Of a DNA stretch of 18,365 nt, positions 6,934-14,953 are shown in pieces (the first letter of the stretch is position 1; every line of letters begins with the position of its first letter). The stretch is from the NCBI GenBank assembly GCA_964553125.1, contig CAZKJW010000046.1, positions 1-18,365 of the forward strand, written 5' to 3'. The notes below the pieces were generated by a model. That model had not been told where the DNA came from and did no database searches. It worked only from the letters and a program-made list of their open reading frames with translations. Origin of the DNA: Aphodomonas sp964553125. GTDB taxonomy: Bacteria; Bacillota; Clostridia; Christensenellales; Aristaeellaceae. The position numbers and the translations under genes are program-made.

Positions 6934-6950
6934 TTGGCGCTTCACTTGCT
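6934..6950 (+). promoter_or_regulatory. probable sigma-54 promoter of the rpoN catabolic operon
   Basis: TTGGCGC, five bases, TTGCT differs from the TGGCAC-N5-TTGCW consensus at one position only and keeps the invariant GG and GC with ten bases between them. The expected start is near 6961, about 30 bases before the rpoN start codon. It would let sigma-54 drive its own gene and the downstream pathway. No GTTTCA palindrome is visible upstream. Confidence 0.65.
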
Positions 6951-6957
6951 TTTGCTG

Positions 6958-6963
6958 TATAAT
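6958..6963 (+). promoter_or_regulatory. sigma-70 type -10 box overlapping the sigma-54 promoter region
   Basis: A perfect TATAAT lies eight bases after the -12 element. A possible -35 is TTGGCG (6934-6939) with an 18-base spacer, which overlaps the -24 box itself. A weak constitutive promoter here would solve the bootstrapping problem of an rpoN gene that depends on sigma-54. The two polymerases could not bind together. Confidence 0.45.
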
Positions 6964-6990
6964 CGGAGAAAAAAAGGGCGGTGAAAAGAA

Positions 6991-8277
6991 GTGCCTGAAA
7001 ACCGGCTTGAACTCCAGCAAACACAAAAGCTGTCCCAAAGCCTGCAAACAGCCATCCGTCTGCTCTCCATGGATCTTGACGATCTGAGCGAGCAGCTGCA
7101 AAAGGCTGTTGATGAGAACCCCGCGCTGGAATATCTGCCGCCCCAGAAATCCGTACACGATTACGTCATTCAGGTGCGTGCGCACCACCGCGTCAGCCGC
7201 GGCGAAGCGCCCATCCCCGAGGTTGCGGCCCCGGAAAACACCATCGAAGATCTGGAGCAGCAGCTCCGGCTCTCCGCGCTGGACGATGCGACGCGCCGCG
7301 CGGCCGCGCAGATGCTGCATCAGCTTTCGCCGCAGGGCTTCATGACGCAGCCGCTTGACGAGTTCGCCGCCGAAACCGGCGTCTCCATGGAAACGGCGTG
7401 CAGGGCGCTTGAAGCGGTTCAGGCGCTCGAGCCGGCCGGCATCGGCGCGCGCACAGTGGAAGAATGCCTCTGCCTGCAGCTTGCGCAAAAGCCGGAAGCG
7501 GATGCGCTGTGCTATGAGCTGATCCGCTCGCACCTGCCGGACATCGGCAAGGGCGCGTTCCGCCAGATTGCAAAGGCGACCGGCGCAAACATGAACCGCG
7601 TCTTGGCCTGCGTGGACGAAATCCGCCGCCTCTCCCCCTCGCCCTGCTCGCTCGACACGGAAGTGGTGCAGTACATCATGCCCGAGTTTTCCGTCGAGAC
7701 GGGGCCGAACGAAAAAATCTCTATCGTTTTCCATAACGATTATTACCCCACGGTCAAGCCGTCCGAGAGCTTTGAGCGGCTCGCCTCCATGCTTGAGGGC
7801 GAGGAACTCGCCTTTGCAAAGCGCGCGCTTGGCTCCGCCTCCCGGCTGATTCAGGCGCTGGAAATGCGCCAGAGCACCATGGAAAAGGTTGCGCAGCTGA
7901 TCGTGCGCGAACAGCGCGCGTTTTTCCTCGGGCAATACAGCCTGATTCCGCTGAGCATCGAGGACGCGGCGCGCGAAATCGGCGTGCATGAGACGACGGT
8001 TTACCGCGCCTTGCAGGGCAAGTATCTCTACTGCGCGCAGGGCACGTTCCCGCTCGGCTATTTCTTCCAGAAAGAAATTTCCGGCGGCGTCAGCACGGCG
8101 CGTGCAAAGGAAATGATTCGCGAAATCTGCCGCGGCGCGGCCAAACTCTCCGACAGGGAAATCGCCGAAGCGCTCGAGCGCAAGGGCGTACACCTCTCCC
8201 GGCGGACGGTCGCCAAATACCGCGCGCAGATGAACATTGATCCCAGCTTCCGCCGCAGCGCGGAGGAAAAGGAGTAA
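6991..8277 (+). CDS. rpoN: RNA polymerase sigma-54 factor RpoN
   Basis: This is the 428-residue alternative sigma factor that recognises -24/-12 promoters and needs an AAA+ activator. Region I is the glutamine- and leucine-rich N-terminus (LELQQTQKLSQSLQTAIRLL), followed by the usual DENPALEYL. A helix-turn-helix lies near residues 318-345 (LSIEDAAREIGVHETTVYRA), followed by the FPLGYFF stretch. The RpoN box SRRTVAKYR spans 403-411 near the C-terminus. It is slightly shorter than many homologues, mainly from a short acidic region II. The start is a GTG behind an imperfect GGGCGGTG site. The next gene begins five bases after the stop, with its ribosome site inside the rpoN end, so rpoN is the first gene of a catabolic operon, an unusual place for it. 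Confidence 0.95.
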   Translation: MPENRLELQQTQKLSQSLQTAIRLLSMDLDDLSEQLQKAVDENPALEYLPPQKSVHDYVIQVRAHHRVSRGEAPIPEVAAPENTIEDLEQQLRLSALDDATRRAAAQMLHQLSPQGFMTQPLDEFAAETGVSMETACRALEAVQALEPAGIGARTVEECLCLQLAQKPEADALCYELIRSHLPDIGKGAFRQIAKATGANMNRVLACVDEIRRLSPSPCSLDTEVVQYIMPEFSVETGPNEKISIVFHNDYYPTVKPSESFERLASMLEGEELAFAKRALGSASRLIQALEMRQSTMEKVAQLIVREQRAFFLGQYSLIPLSIEDAAREIGVHETTVYRALQGKYLYCAQGTFPLGYFFQKEISGGVSTARAKEMIREICRGAAKLSDREIAEALERKGVHLSRRTVAKYRAQMNIDPSFRRSAEEKE

Positions 8278-8282
8278 CCGCC

Positions 8283-9593
8283 ATGAGAATCAGAAACGAC
8301 GGAACGGTCTCGCGCCTTTTGCGCGATGTGCCGATCCCGCAGATGTTCCATGCAGCGCAGCGTTTCCCCGATGCGCACATTGAGCGTGAGGACATCGAAA
8401 AAGCCATCTTTGATGAAATCGCCCGCTCCGGCATGAGCGAGCGCATCAAGCCCGGTATGCAGATCGCCATCACGGCGGGCAGCCGCGGCATCCGCAATGT
8501 GGACGAAATCACCCGCAGCGTCGTCGCCTGCGTGAAGCACTACGGCGCAACCCCGTTCATCGTCCCCGCCATGGGCAGCCACGGCGGCGCAACCGCCGAA
8601 GGGCAGAAGGACATGCTCGCCGGCTTCGGCATCACCGAAGAAAAAATGGGCTGCGAAATCCGCTCCTCCATGGAAACGGTGATGCTCGGCTACAGCGAGT
8701 TGGGCAAGCCCGTCTACATGGACAAAAACGCCTATGAGTCAGACGGCGTCATTCTCTCATGCCGGCTCAAGCCGCACAACGCTTTCCGCGGCCCGATCGA
8801 GAGCGGCCCCTGCAAAATGATGACCGTCGGCCTCGGCAAGCAGAAGGGCGCAGAGCAGGTGCATTCCGACGGCATGGACATCATCGCCAAGAACATTCCG
8901 ACGATGGCCAAAGTGACGCTCGGCACCGGCAAGATCCTTTTTGCCATTCCCTGCCTTGAAAACGCTTACGACCAGACGATGATGTTCGAAGCAATTCCCG
9001 CCGAAAAAATTCTCGAGCGCGAGCCGGAGCTGCTGAAGATCGCCTTTGCAAACATGCCCTCCATTCTGGTCGGCGCGGGCGACGTGCTCATCGTGGACAA
9101 CGTGGGCAAGAATTTCAGCGGCACGGGCGTTGACCCGAACATCACCGGCACGTTCTCCACGCCCTATGCCAGCGGCGGCGTGAGCGTGCAGCGCACCTGC
9201 TTCCTGAACCTCACTCATCAGAGCCACGGCAACGCTCTCGGCGTGGGGCTCGCCAGCGCGATCACCAAGCGCATCTTCGACGAAATCGATGCGGACGTCA
9301 TGTATACCAACTGCATCACCAGCACGGTCATCAAATCGGCCATGACGCCCTGCGTCATGAGCACCGACAAGGAAGCCATTCAGTTCTGCATCCGCACCTG
9401 CAACCGCATCGACGTGCAGAATCCCCGCGTCATCCGCATCCAGAACAGCCTGCACATCGGTCAGGTGATGCTCTCACAGGCGTATTACGCCGATGTTCTC
9501 GCCGGAAAGTATCCGGGGCTGACCGCGCTTGACGCGCCCGCAGCCATGACTTTTGACGAACAAGGCACGCTCACAACCCCGTGGCTGCCGTAA
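8283..9593 (+). CDS. LarA-like (DUF2088) nickel-pincer 2-hydroxyacid racemase/epimerase homologue
   Basis: This 436-residue protein belongs to the lactate racemase superfamily, whose members use a nickel-pincer nucleotide to invert the carbon bearing a 2-hydroxyl. PAMGSHGGATAEG (His100) matches the LarA catalytic histidine motif. KPHNAF (His165), the lysine at 178 (GPCKMM) and His194 match in order the second catalytic histidine, the cofactor-bearing lysine and the nickel-binding histidine; the 16-residue step from lysine to the last histidine equals that of LarA. Genes for cofactor synthesis (larB, larC, larE) are not in the window. The ATG follows AAAAGGAG inside rpoN. Its place between sugar-acid enzymes suggests epimerisation of an aldarate, aldonate or glycerate; the substrate is unknown. 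It is too diverged to call a lactate racemase. Confidence 0.8.
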   Translation: MRIRNDGTVSRLLRDVPIPQMFHAAQRFPDAHIEREDIEKAIFDEIARSGMSERIKPGMQIAITAGSRGIRNVDEITRSVVACVKHYGATPFIVPAMGSHGGATAEGQKDMLAGFGITEEKMGCEIRSSMETVMLGYSELGKPVYMDKNAYESDGVILSCRLKPHNAFRGPIESGPCKMMTVGLGKQKGAEQVHSDGMDIIAKNIPTMAKVTLGTGKILFAIPCLENAYDQTMMFEAIPAEKILEREPELLKIAFANMPSILVGAGDVLIVDNVGKNFSGTGVDPNITGTFSTPYASGGVSVQRTCFLNLTHQSHGNALGVGLASAITKRIFDEIDADVMYTNCITSTVIKSAMTPCVMSTDKEAIQFCIRTCNRIDVQNPRVIRIQNSLHIGQVMLSQAYYADVLAGKYPGLTALDAPAAMTFDEQGTLTTPWLP

Positions 9594-9614
9594 TAAATCT
9601 AAGGAGGAAAAACC

Positions 9615-10508
9615 ATGAGTTTTATGCCCAAGGGCATCGTAGTGCCGATTGTGACCCCGATCGATGAACACGGAAACTTCAACGAGAAAGCCTATCGCGG
9701 CCTCATCGACTATCTCGCCGACAACGGCATCCACGGCGTGTTCCCGTTCGGAACCACCGGCGAATTCTACGCGTTCGACATGGGCTTCTACACCAACGTG
9801 CTGGAAGTGACCAAGGACGCGGTGGCCGGCCGCATGGCCATTTATGCCGGCGCGAACGACATCACCACCGCCGGCGCGGCAAAAATTGCCAAGGCCGTTG
9901 AAAACGTCGGCGGCATCGACGCGCTGAGCGTGCTCACGCCCATGTTCATCAGCCAGACGCAGCAGGAGGTTTATGAATTCTACCGCGGAATCGCGGCAGA
10001 AACCAGCCTGCCGATCATCATCTACAACAACCGGCCCAAGACGAACGTCACCGTCGAGCCCAAGACCGTGGCAAAGCTGGCCGAAATCGAAAACATCGTC
10101 GGCGTGAAGGATTCTACGGGCGACATGACGAACACCGAAGAATACCTTCGTCTCACCCGCGGCGCGAAAAACTTCCACGTCATGATGGGACGCGACACGC
10201 TGATCTACGCCGCGCTCTGCTACGGCGCGACGGGCGCCATCGCCTCCTGCGCCAACGTGGCCCCGCGCATCGCATCCGATATTTACGATAAGTTCATCGC
10301 GGGCGACCGCGACGGCGCGCTCGAAGCGCAGTTCAAATTCTCCGCGCTGCGCATCGCCACCAACATGGGCACCTTCCCCGTCGTTCTCAAGGAAGCGCTC
10401 AGAATGATCGGACACGACTGCGGCGACTGCGTCAAACCCATTCAGCCGCTCAACGACGAACAGCGCGGCAAACTGCGCGCGGTGCTGCTGGAGATGGGCT
10501 TGCTGTGA
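9615..10508 (+). CDS. DapA-family class I aldolase/dehydratase, probable keto-deoxy-aldarate aldolase
   Basis: This 297-residue TIM-barrel enzyme is of the dihydrodipicolinate synthase / N-acetylneuraminate lyase family. The Schiff-base lysine is Lys165 (GVKDSTGD), the catalytic tyrosine is Tyr137 (YNNRP) and FGTTGEF (45-51) is the pyruvate-binding motif. The arginine of true DapA in the YNVPGR motif is not kept, so lysine synthesis is unlikely. No GarL-type aldolase is in the operon, so this enzyme is the best candidate to split 5-keto-4-deoxy-glucarate into pyruvate and tartronate semialdehyde. A dehydratase of the KdgD type (making 2,5-dioxopentanoate) is the alternative, but garR and the glycerate kinase downstream favour the aldolase. 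A strong AAGGAGG precedes the ATG. The stop overlaps the next start by four bases. Confidence 0.85.
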   Translation: MSFMPKGIVVPIVTPIDEHGNFNEKAYRGLIDYLADNGIHGVFPFGTTGEFYAFDMGFYTNVLEVTKDAVAGRMAIYAGANDITTAGAAKIAKAVENVGGIDALSVLTPMFISQTQQEVYEFYRGIAAETSLPIIIYNNRPKTNVTVEPKTVAKLAEIENIVGVKDSTGDMTNTEEYLRLTRGAKNFHVMMGRDTLIYAALCYGATGAIASCANVAPRIASDIYDKFIAGDRDGALEAQFKFSALRIATNMGTFPVVLKEALRMIGHDCGDCVKPIQPLNDEQRGKLRAVLLEMGLL

Positions 10509-11425
10509 ACGACGTCGTTGCCCGGATGATCGACACGCAGCTGCTGCTGTTTCTGTACATGTTGTGCGGAGTTATCATCAGCAAGCTGAAGATCATTCGC
10601 GAGGATAACCGCAGCGCGCTGGTGCGGCTGCTGATGGACGTTGCAATGCCCATGATGGTGCTCAACGCGTTCAACGAGCCGACCACGGCGGAAGAAATTC
10701 TCTCGTCGCTTTCGGTGATGGCAATTTCCCTCGCCGGCTGCGTCGTGACCGGACTGGCCGGGCTGCTCCTGTGGCGCGGACAGGCCGAGAACAAGAGAAA
10801 GGTTCTGCTTTACGGCAGCATGTTCAGCAACTCCGGCAATGCCGGGCTGCCCGTGGTCAGCCTCGTGTTTGGCCCGGTCGGCGTGTTCTACGCCAGCATG
10901 TACCTGATCCCGCCGCGCATTCTGCAATGGACGGTCGGGCTCAGCCTGTTCGTCAAGCCGGAAAAGCACGGCTGGGTTAAGAACGTGCTTTTGAACCCGA
11001 TGGTCGTCATGATCTATATCGGCGCGTTCCTGATGGCAACCGGCTGGCAGATCACCGGCGTGTTCGGCACGGCCATCGCCAATCTTGGCTCCATGACAGG
11101 CCCGCTCTCCATGATTCTCATCGGCGCAACGCTGGCGAACATGGATCTGCGAAAGCTGATGGATAAATCCGTGCTGATCATCAGCTTTTTCCGGCTGATC
11201 GTTTTCCCAATGATGTTTGCGGTCATTCTGAAGCTGCTGCATGTGGATTCAATGACCATGAACATATGTGTGATTCTGCTGGCCATGCCGGTAGCATCCA
11301 ACACAGCTGCAATGGCCGAACGGTATGGCGGCGATTACAAATTCGCCTCCGCATGCGTCAGCGTTTCAACGCTGCTGAGCGTGGTCACCGTTCCCGTCAT
11401 TACATGGCTCATCCAAATTCTTTGA
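10505..11425 (+). CDS. AEC-family (auxin efflux carrier / malate permease-like) transporter
   Basis: This 306-residue membrane protein has about ten hydrophobic segments in two halves, as in the AEC family, which includes malate and malonate carriers of bacteria. It begins MNDVVARMIDTQLLLFLYMLCGVI, and NSGNAGLPV near residue 110 is the conserved AEC helix break; MPVASNTAAMAERYGGD near the end is also typical. The start is a GTG within GTGA, overlapping the aldolase stop, which indicates translational coupling. It is a second carrier in addition to TctABC. It could import a related acid, or export a product such as pyruvate or glycerate. Direction and substrate are unknown. Confidence 0.88.
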   Translation: MNDVVARMIDTQLLLFLYMLCGVIISKLKIIREDNRSALVRLLMDVAMPMMVLNAFNEPTTAEEILSSLSVMAISLAGCVVTGLAGLLLWRGQAENKRKVLLYGSMFSNSGNAGLPVVSLVFGPVGVFYASMYLIPPRILQWTVGLSLFVKPEKHGWVKNVLLNPMVVMIYIGAFLMATGWQITGVFGTAIANLGSMTGPLSMILIGATLANMDLRKLMDKSVLIISFFRLIVFPMMFAVILKLLHVDSMTMNICVILLAMPVASNTAAMAERYGGDYKFASACVSVSTLLSVVTVPVITWLIQIL

Positions 11426-11447
11426 TTGTATAAGGGAGGAAACAACA

Positions 11448-12332
11448 ATGAAAATTTCGTTCATCGGTCTGGGAATCATGGGCAAGCCCATGGCGAAAAA
11501 CCTGCTCAAAGCCGGACACGAGCTGCGCGTATATGACCGCAACACCGCGGTGCTCGACGAACTCAAGGCCGCCGGCGCGACCGTCTGCGCCAGCAGCGCG
11601 GAAACGGTTGAAGGCGTGGACTGCGTCATCACGATGCTGCCCAACAGCCCGCACGTGAAGTCCGTCATGCTTGAAGACGACAAGCTGGCCGAGAAGATGC
11701 CCAAGACCGCGACGTTCATCGACTGCTCCTCCATCAACCCCGTGGCCAGCCGCGAAATCGCGGCCGAGCTTGAGAAGTACGGCATCGACATGCTCGACGC
11801 GCCGGTTTCCGGCGGTCAGCCCAAGGCCGTTGACGGCACGCTCAGCTTCATGGTCGGCGGCAAGCAGGAAGTGTTCGATAAGTTCAAGGATGTTCTGGGC
11901 GCAATGGGCGCCAGCGTTGTGCTGTGCGGCAATGTCGGCGCGGGCAACGTGACCAAGCTGTGCAACCAGACCATCGTGGCCGTGAACATCGCCGCGCTGG
12001 CGGAAGCCATGCAGATGGGTCAGATGTGCGGCGTTGAGCCCCAGAAGATTTTTGAAGCGATCCGCGGCGGCCTCGCCGGCTCCACCGTGATGAACGCCAA
12101 GGCTCCGATGATGATGGATCAGAACTTCGAGCCCGGCTTCCGCATCGATCTGCACATCAAGGATCTCAACAACGTCGTCGATGCGGCCAAGGCCGTGGAC
12201 GCGCCCATCCCGCTGACGCAGAGCGTGCTGGAAATGATGAAGATCCTGCACCACGACGGCGACGGCGCCTGCGACCACAGCGCGCTTTTGAAGTACTATC
12301 AGAAGCTCACCGGCGAAGTGCTGCATCACTAA
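11448..12332 (+). CDS. garR: tartronate semialdehyde reductase (2-hydroxy-3-oxopropionate reductase)
   Basis: This 294-residue enzyme of the beta-hydroxyacid dehydrogenase family reduces tartronate semialdehyde to D-glycerate with NAD(P)H. FIGLGIMGKPMAKNL (5-19) is the nucleotide-binding glycine motif. DAPVSGGQPKAVDGTLS is the substrate-binding signature and Lys170 (GNVTKLCNQ) is the catalytic lysine; the length equals that of GarR proteins. It follows the AEC gene by 22 bases behind AGGGAGG. Related dehydrogenases (3-hydroxyisobutyrate, glyoxylate/succinic semialdehyde) share these motifs, but the neighbouring aldolase and glycerate kinase make the GarR role very likely. Confidence 0.93.
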   Translation: MKISFIGLGIMGKPMAKNLLKAGHELRVYDRNTAVLDELKAAGATVCASSAETVEGVDCVITMLPNSPHVKSVMLEDDKLAEKMPKTATFIDCSSINPVASREIAAELEKYGIDMLDAPVSGGQPKAVDGTLSFMVGGKQEVFDKFKDVLGAMGASVVLCGNVGAGNVTKLCNQTIVAVNIAALAEAMQMGQMCGVEPQKIFEAIRGGLAGSTVMNAKAPMMMDQNFEPGFRIDLHIKDLNNVVDAAKAVDAPIPLTQSVLEMMKILHHDGDGACDHSALLKYYQKLTGEVLHH

Positions 12333-12346
12333 AAAACAGACGGTTG

Positions 12347-12370
12347 GGGCGAAGCCTTCGGGCTTCGCCC
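12347..12370 (+). other. intercistronic hairpin with TTCG tetraloop
   Basis: A perfect 10-bp stem (12347-12356 with 12361-12370) is capped by TTCG, an exceptionally stable RNA loop. No T run follows, so it probably does not terminate. It lies between garR and garK and may block exonucleases or mark a processing site. Confidence 0.6.
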
Positions 12371-12393
12371 TGCACGCAGACAGGAGAAGCCAC

Positions 12394-13542
12394 ATGAAGC
12401 TGATATTTGCGCCCGATTCTTTCAAGGAGTCGCTCACCGCGCTTGAAATCTGCGAAATTCTGGAGCGGGTGACGGCGCGGCATTTTCCGGGAGCCGAAAC
12501 GGTCTGCATTCCCGTCGCGGACGGCGGCGAGGGCACTGTGGACGCGCTTTTGCGCGCCATGGACGGCAGACGCATCCGCACGCAGGTGACCGGCCCCCGC
12601 TTTGAGCCGGAAACGGCGCAGTGGGGTCTGCTCAGCGACGGCGTAACCGCCGTGATGGAAATGGCGCAGGCGAGCGGCCTTTCCTATGTGCCGGCGGCGC
12701 AGCGCGATCCGCGCAAGGCGACCAGCCTCGGCACGGGCGAAATGATCGCCGAAGCGCTGCGTCAGGGCGTGCGGAAGATTCTCATCGGCATCGGCGGCAG
12801 CGCCACAAACGACGGCGGCATCGGTATGCTGCAGGCGCTGGGCGCTGTGTTCACAGACGCGCAGGGGCAGCCTGTTGCGCCGGTGGGCGGCGCGCTTGCG
12901 AGCGTAGCCAGAGCCGATTTCAGCGGCCTTCTGCCAGAGCTTCGCCAGACGGAGATCACCGTCATCTGCGACGTGACCAATCCCCTGCTCGGCGAAAACG
13001 GCGCAACGTGGATTTACGGCCCGCAAAAGGGCGCAACGCCGGAAATCTGCACGGAGCTTGAAGCGGGCATGGCGCATTTCGCGCAGGTTATCGCAGAGGC
13101 GACGGGCAAGGATATCGCGTCCTTCCCCGGCGCGGGCGCGGCAGGCGGCCTTGGCGCGGCGCTTGGCGGCGTGCTGGGCGCGCAGCTCAAAAGCGGCATT
13201 GACGCCGTGCTGGACGCCGTAGATTTCAGCGCAAAGCTGGAAGGCGTTTCGCTGGCCATCACCGGCGAAGGGCGCATCGACGGGCAGAGCGTGCGCTTCG
13301 GCAAGGTTCCGGTGGGCGTGGCAAAGCGATGCGCGCAGCGCGGCATACCGACCGTCGCCATCGTCGGCGGCATTGGCGAAGGCGCAGAGGGGCTGTTTGA
13401 TCTGTGCGAGAGCACCATTCAGACCACGGTATCCGGCCCGATGAGCCTTCAGGCGGCGATGAGCAACGCGCCGGCGCTTTACGAGCAGGCGGCAGACCGG
13501 CTCTTCCGTGCAATCAAAATCGGTATGCATCTGAAAAAATAA
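12394..13542 (+). CDS. garK: glycerate kinase (GarK/GlxK family)
   Basis: This 382-residue kinase phosphorylates D-glycerate; GarK of Escherichia coli gives 2-phosphoglycerate. FAPDSFKESLTA at the N-terminus, VADGGEGTVDAL (48-59) and IGIGGSATNDGGIGML (near 131-146) are the family signatures. AGAAGGLGAAL and ITGEGRIDGQS in the second half are also characteristic. Length matches E. coli GarK (381). The ATG is preceded by CAGGAG. The gene sits 61 bases after garR, with a stable hairpin in the gap. It completes the route from the aldolase product to lower glycolysis. Kinase family is certain; 2- versus 3-phosphoglycerate as product is taken from the family. Confidence 0.95.
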   Translation: MKLIFAPDSFKESLTALEICEILERVTARHFPGAETVCIPVADGGEGTVDALLRAMDGRRIRTQVTGPRFEPETAQWGLLSDGVTAVMEMAQASGLSYVPAAQRDPRKATSLGTGEMIAEALRQGVRKILIGIGGSATNDGGIGMLQALGAVFTDAQGQPVAPVGGALASVARADFSGLLPELRQTEITVICDVTNPLLGENGATWIYGPQKGATPEICTELEAGMAHFAQVIAEATGKDIASFPGAGAAGGLGAALGGVLGAQLKSGIDAVLDAVDFSAKLEGVSLAITGEGRIDGQSVRFGKVPVGVAKRCAQRGIPTVAIVGGIGEGAEGLFDLCESTIQTTVSGPMSLQAAMSNAPALYEQAADRLFRAIKIGMHLKK

Positions 13543-13571
13543 CAGCCGCAAAAACCATCGCACCCTTCATC

Positions 13572-13586
13572 GGAGGCGCAGCCTCC
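13572..13586 (+). other. intercistronic hairpin upstream of gudD
   Basis: GGAGGC, GCA and GCCTCC form a 6-bp hairpin with a three-base loop, 17 bases before the gudD ribosome site. The left arm contains GGAG, but the true AGGAGG site at 13604-13609 is outside it. Confidence 0.45.
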
Positions 13587-13618
13587 CCCAAATGCTGTGT
13601 TACAGGAGGTAGTTCACG

Positions 13619-14947
13619 ATGATCCCTACGATCGTTAAAATGGATGTGTACCCGGTAGCGGGACACGACAGCATGGAGCTGAACCTTTCCGGCGCGCACG
13701 CGCCGTTCTTTACCCGCAATATCGTCGTGCTGGAAGACAGCAGCGGCAATCTCGGCGTGGGCGAAGTGCCCGGCGGCCAGAAAATCACCAAGGCGCTTGA
13801 AGATGTAAAAGAGCTGGTGCTCGGCACCCGCATTGCCGACTACAAGGGCACGCTCAACCGCGTGCGCGCGTGGCTGAACTCCAACATCAAGGACGACGTC
13901 CGCGGCTTGCAGACGTTCGACCTGCGCACGGGCGTACACGTCGTCACCGCGATTGAAGCGCCCCTGCTGGACCTGCTGGGCAAGTTTCTGGACGTTCCGG
14001 CCGCCGCACTCATGGGCGACGGCATTCAGCGCGACCGCGTCCGCTTCCTGAGCTATCTGTTCTATATCGGCGACCGCAAAAAGACCGATCTGCCCTACAT
14101 GAGCGAGGAGGACAGCCCCTGCTCGTGGTACCGGCTGCGCAACGAAGAAGCGCTGACGGCCGACGCCATTGTGGAGCTTGCGAAGGCGACCGTTGAAAAA
14201 TACGGCTTCGAGGACTTCAAGCTCAAGGGCGGCGTGCTCGCCCCCAAGGAGGAGCTCAAGGCGGTACAGGCGCTGAAAAAGGCGTACCCCAACGCCCGCG
14301 TCGATCTGGACCCCAACGGCGCGTGGAGCCTGAAGGAAGCGCTTGAAATCGCCGACGGCCTGAAAGAATGTCTGGCCTATTGCGAAGACCCGGTGGGCGC
14401 CGAAGCCGGCTTCAGCGGCCGCGAAGTTATGGCGGAGTTCCGCAAGGCAACCATGATGCCCACTGCAACCAACATGATCAACACCGACTGGCGGCAGATG
14501 TGCCACACCATCGCGCTGCAAAGCGTGGATATCCCGCTTGCCGATCCGCATTTCTGGACCATGAACGGCTCCGTCCGCGTCGGCCAGCTGTGCAACGATT
14601 TCGGCCTGATGTGGGGCTGCCACAGCAACAACCACTTCGATATCAGTCTGGCGATGGTTGTGCAGTGCGCGGCGGCGATTCCGGGCAAAATGAACGGCAT
14701 TGACACGCACTGGATCTGGCAGGAAGGGCGCGAGCGCCTGACCAAGCAGCCGCTGCAGATCGTCGATGGCTGCATCGATCTGCCCAAAGCGCCGGGTCTC
14801 GGCATTGAGGTGGATCTGGAGCAGGTGAAGAAGGCGAACCAGCTCTATCTGGAGCACGCGCTCGGCGCGCGCGATGATACCATCGGTATGCAGTACCTGA
14901 TCCCCGGCTGGAAGTTCGACAACAAGAAGCCCTGTCTGGTTCGATAA
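13619..14947 (+). CDS. gudD: D-glucarate dehydratase
   Basis: This 442-residue enolase-superfamily enzyme dehydrates D-glucarate (and often L-idarate) to 5-keto-4-deoxy-glucarate. Long stretches match E. coli GudD closely. Catalytic Lys201 and Lys203 lie in DFKLKGG. The magnesium ligands are Asp231 (LDPNGAW), Glu256 (YCEDP) and Asn285 (ATNMI), and His335 in CHSNNHFD is the second catalytic base; each is four positions short of the E. coli numbering. The C-terminal IGMQYLIPGWKFDNKKPCLVR region is also kept nearly intact. AGGAGG lies nine bases before the ATG. All active-site residues are present, so the enzyme should work. It shares its product with GarD downstream. Confidence 0.97.
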   Translation: MIPTIVKMDVYPVAGHDSMELNLSGAHAPFFTRNIVVLEDSSGNLGVGEVPGGQKITKALEDVKELVLGTRIADYKGTLNRVRAWLNSNIKDDVRGLQTFDLRTGVHVVTAIEAPLLDLLGKFLDVPAAALMGDGIQRDRVRFLSYLFYIGDRKKTDLPYMSEEDSPCSWYRLRNEEALTADAIVELAKATVEKYGFEDFKLKGGVLAPKEELKAVQALKKAYPNARVDLDPNGAWSLKEALEIADGLKECLAYCEDPVGAEAGFSGREVMAEFRKATMMPTATNMINTDWRQMCHTIALQSVDIPLADPHFWTMNGSVRVGQLCNDFGLMWGCHSNNHFDISLAMVVQCAAAIPGKMNGIDTHWIWQEGRERLTKQPLQIVDGCIDLPKAPGLGIEVDLEQVKKANQLYLEHALGARDDTIGMQYLIPGWKFDNKKPCLVR

Positions 14948-14953
14948 AACAGC

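Noticed and set aside
5741..7024. Minus-strand open frame opposite tctA
   Set aside because: Composition rich in Ala, Asp, Glu and His with no motif, and tctA is unmistakable on the plus strand.
9615..10508. Lysine-biosynthesis DapA
   Set aside because: The arginine of the YNVPGR motif is replaced by an NRPK sequence, and all neighbours are sugar-acid genes.
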